NCBI GenBank assembly: GCA_964245345.1
Contig: CAXTMS010000226.1
Coordinates: 1-5,548 of the forward strand
Reading direction: 5' to 3'
Origin: Lichenicola sp964245345
GTDB lineage: Bacteria > Pseudomonadota > Alphaproteobacteria > Acetobacterales > Acetobacteraceae
DNA: 5,548 nucleotides
Part shown: piece by piece, positions 4,762 through 5,548 of the stretch
Position numbering within the stretch: the first letter of the stretch is position 1
How the letters are laid out: each line of letters begins with the position of its first letter
Made by a program: the position numbers and the translations under genes
Notes under the pieces: generated by a model
Seen by the model: only the letters and a program-made list of their open reading frames with translations
Databases searched by the model: none
What the model was told of the DNA's origin: nothing

Positions 4762-5548
4762 TCAGGCCGCAAGCTCCTCCTTGAGCGAGGCGATGTCGAT
4801 CACGTAGCGGAACCGCACGTCACCCTTCTCGACGTCCTTGTAGGCCTGGTTGATCTGCTGGATCGGGATCACCTGGATGTCCGGGCCGATGCCGTGCTCG
4901 GCGCAGAAGTCGAGCACCTCCTGGGTTTCGGCGATGCTGCCGATGATCGATCCGGCCACGCTCTTGCGGTGCATCGCCCGCTCCTGGTTGTTCACCGGCG
5001 CCAGCGGCTCCAGCGCGCCAACCACGGCCAGGGTGCAGTTCCGCTTGAGCATGGCGACATAGGGATCGACGTCGTGCTTCTCGGGAATGGTGTCGAGCAT
5101 GAAGTCGAAGCTGTTCTTGCACGCCGCCATCGCCGCCTTGTCGGTGCTCAGCACCGCCTTGGCGCCCAGCCGCGCCGCCTCGGCGAGCTTCTCCTCCGAC
5201 CGGGTGAACAGCGTCACCTCGGCGCCCATCGCCCGCGCCAGCTTGGCGGCCATGTCGCCCAGCCCGCCGAAGCCGACGATGCCGACGGCGTGGCCGGGCT
5301 TCACGCCCCAGTGCTTCATCGGCGAGTAGGTGGTCACGCCCGCGCACAGGATCGGCGCCGCGACCTCCGGCTTCAGGGCCGGCGGGATGCGCAGCACGAA
5401 GTCCTCGGCCACCACGATGACGTTCGAGTACCCGCCATAGGTGTTGTCGCGGCCATAGGTGTTGGTCTTCTCCGGCGACATCGCCGCCGGCATCATCGGG
5501 CCGTTATAGGTGGCGAGCCAGCTGTTCGGCCCCTCGCAGTAGTTCTCC
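4762..5548 (-). CDS. Zinc-dependent NAD(P) alcohol dehydrogenase, CAD/YahK type (5' part outside window)
   Basis: This enzyme reversibly reduces aldehydes to alcohols with a nicotinamide cofactor and belongs to the cinnamyl-alcohol-dehydrogenase branch of the zinc MDR family, like E. coli YahK. The visible 261 residues start in ENYCE, where the Cys is normally the last of four structural-zinc ligands. They continue through TYGRDNTYGGYSN and LCAGVTTYSPMKHW, which carries the third catalytic-zinc Cys. The Rossmann motif GFGGLGD follows (relatives usually have His as its last residue). Next come VTLFTRSEEK, whose Thr-Arg-Ser after the second strand suggests NADP(H) preference, then AGSIIGSIAETQEVLDFCAEHGI and the C-terminal GDVRFRYVIDI. 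About 90-100 N-terminal residues, with the other zinc ligands, lie beyond the window edge. The frame is open to that edge, and an internal ATG at 5496 is not the true start. A hairpin directly after the stop separates it from the pst region, so no functional link to phosphate uptake is implied. Confidence 0.93.
   Translation of the reverse strand, partial: ENYCEGPNSWLATYNGPMMPAAMSPEKTNTYGRDNTYGGYSNVIVVAEDFVLRIPPALKPEVAAPILCAGVTTYSPMKHWGVKPGHAVGIVGFGGLGDMAAKLARAMGAEVTLFTRSEEKLAEAARLGAKAVLSTDKAAMAACKNSFDFMLDTIPEKHDVDPYVAMLKRNCTLAVVGALEPLAPVNNQERAMHRKSVAGSIIGSIAETQEVLDFCAEHGIGPDIQVIPIQQINQAYKDVEKGDVRFRYVIDIASLKEELAA

Noticed and set aside
1..5548. Search for mobile elements, CRISPR arrays, tRNA genes or a novel gene system
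   Set aside because: No transposase-like frame, no regular spaced repeats, no tRNA-like cloverleaf and no unexplained gene cluster were seen. The window is a conserved housekeeping transport operon with one small unknown gene.

Overview
The window is a compact, very GC-rich stretch (by eye about two thirds G+C) in which every gene I can support lies on the minus strand. Strong third-position GC bias, the Gram-negative-style Pst/PhoU set and a PhoB-type box point to a proteobacterium. An alphaproteobacterium or a GC-rich gamma- or betaproteobacterium would fit, but the sequence alone does not let me choose.

Read in the direction of transcription (high to low coordinates), the window opens with the C-terminal 261 residues of a zinc-dependent, CAD/YahK-type alcohol dehydrogenase (4762-5548, N-terminus outside the window). 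It ends at a strong hairpin (4728-4760). A non-coding stretch of about 216 bp with several further inverted repeats follows. It leads into a small 78-residue protein of unknown function (4309-4545) with a very good Shine-Dalgarno sequence. Between that gene and pstS sit a short hairpin and a clear Pho box (4262-4279, perhaps with a third repeat to 4251).

The rest is a canonical high-affinity phosphate uptake operon in the order pstS-pstC-pstA-pstB-phoU. PstS is the periplasmic phosphate-binding protein, PstC and PstA form the inner-membrane channel, PstB is the ATPase, and PhoU (cut by the left edge after 111 residues) links transporter state to PhoR/PhoB signalling. Gene spacing is tight: 52 nt for pstS-pstC, which contains a 7-bp stem, 10 nt for pstC-pstA, a one-base TGATG overlap for pstA-pstB, and 14 nt for pstB-phoU. 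This indicates one transcript with translational coupling, induced under phosphate starvation through the Pho box.

I see no mobile element, CRISPR array, tRNA or rRNA, and no evidence of a wholly new system. The points most worth a second look are the unrecognised 78-residue protein beside the Pho promoter, alternative hairpins upstream of it, the pstS-pstC stem-loop, and a changed Leu-Pro in the EAA loop of PstA.
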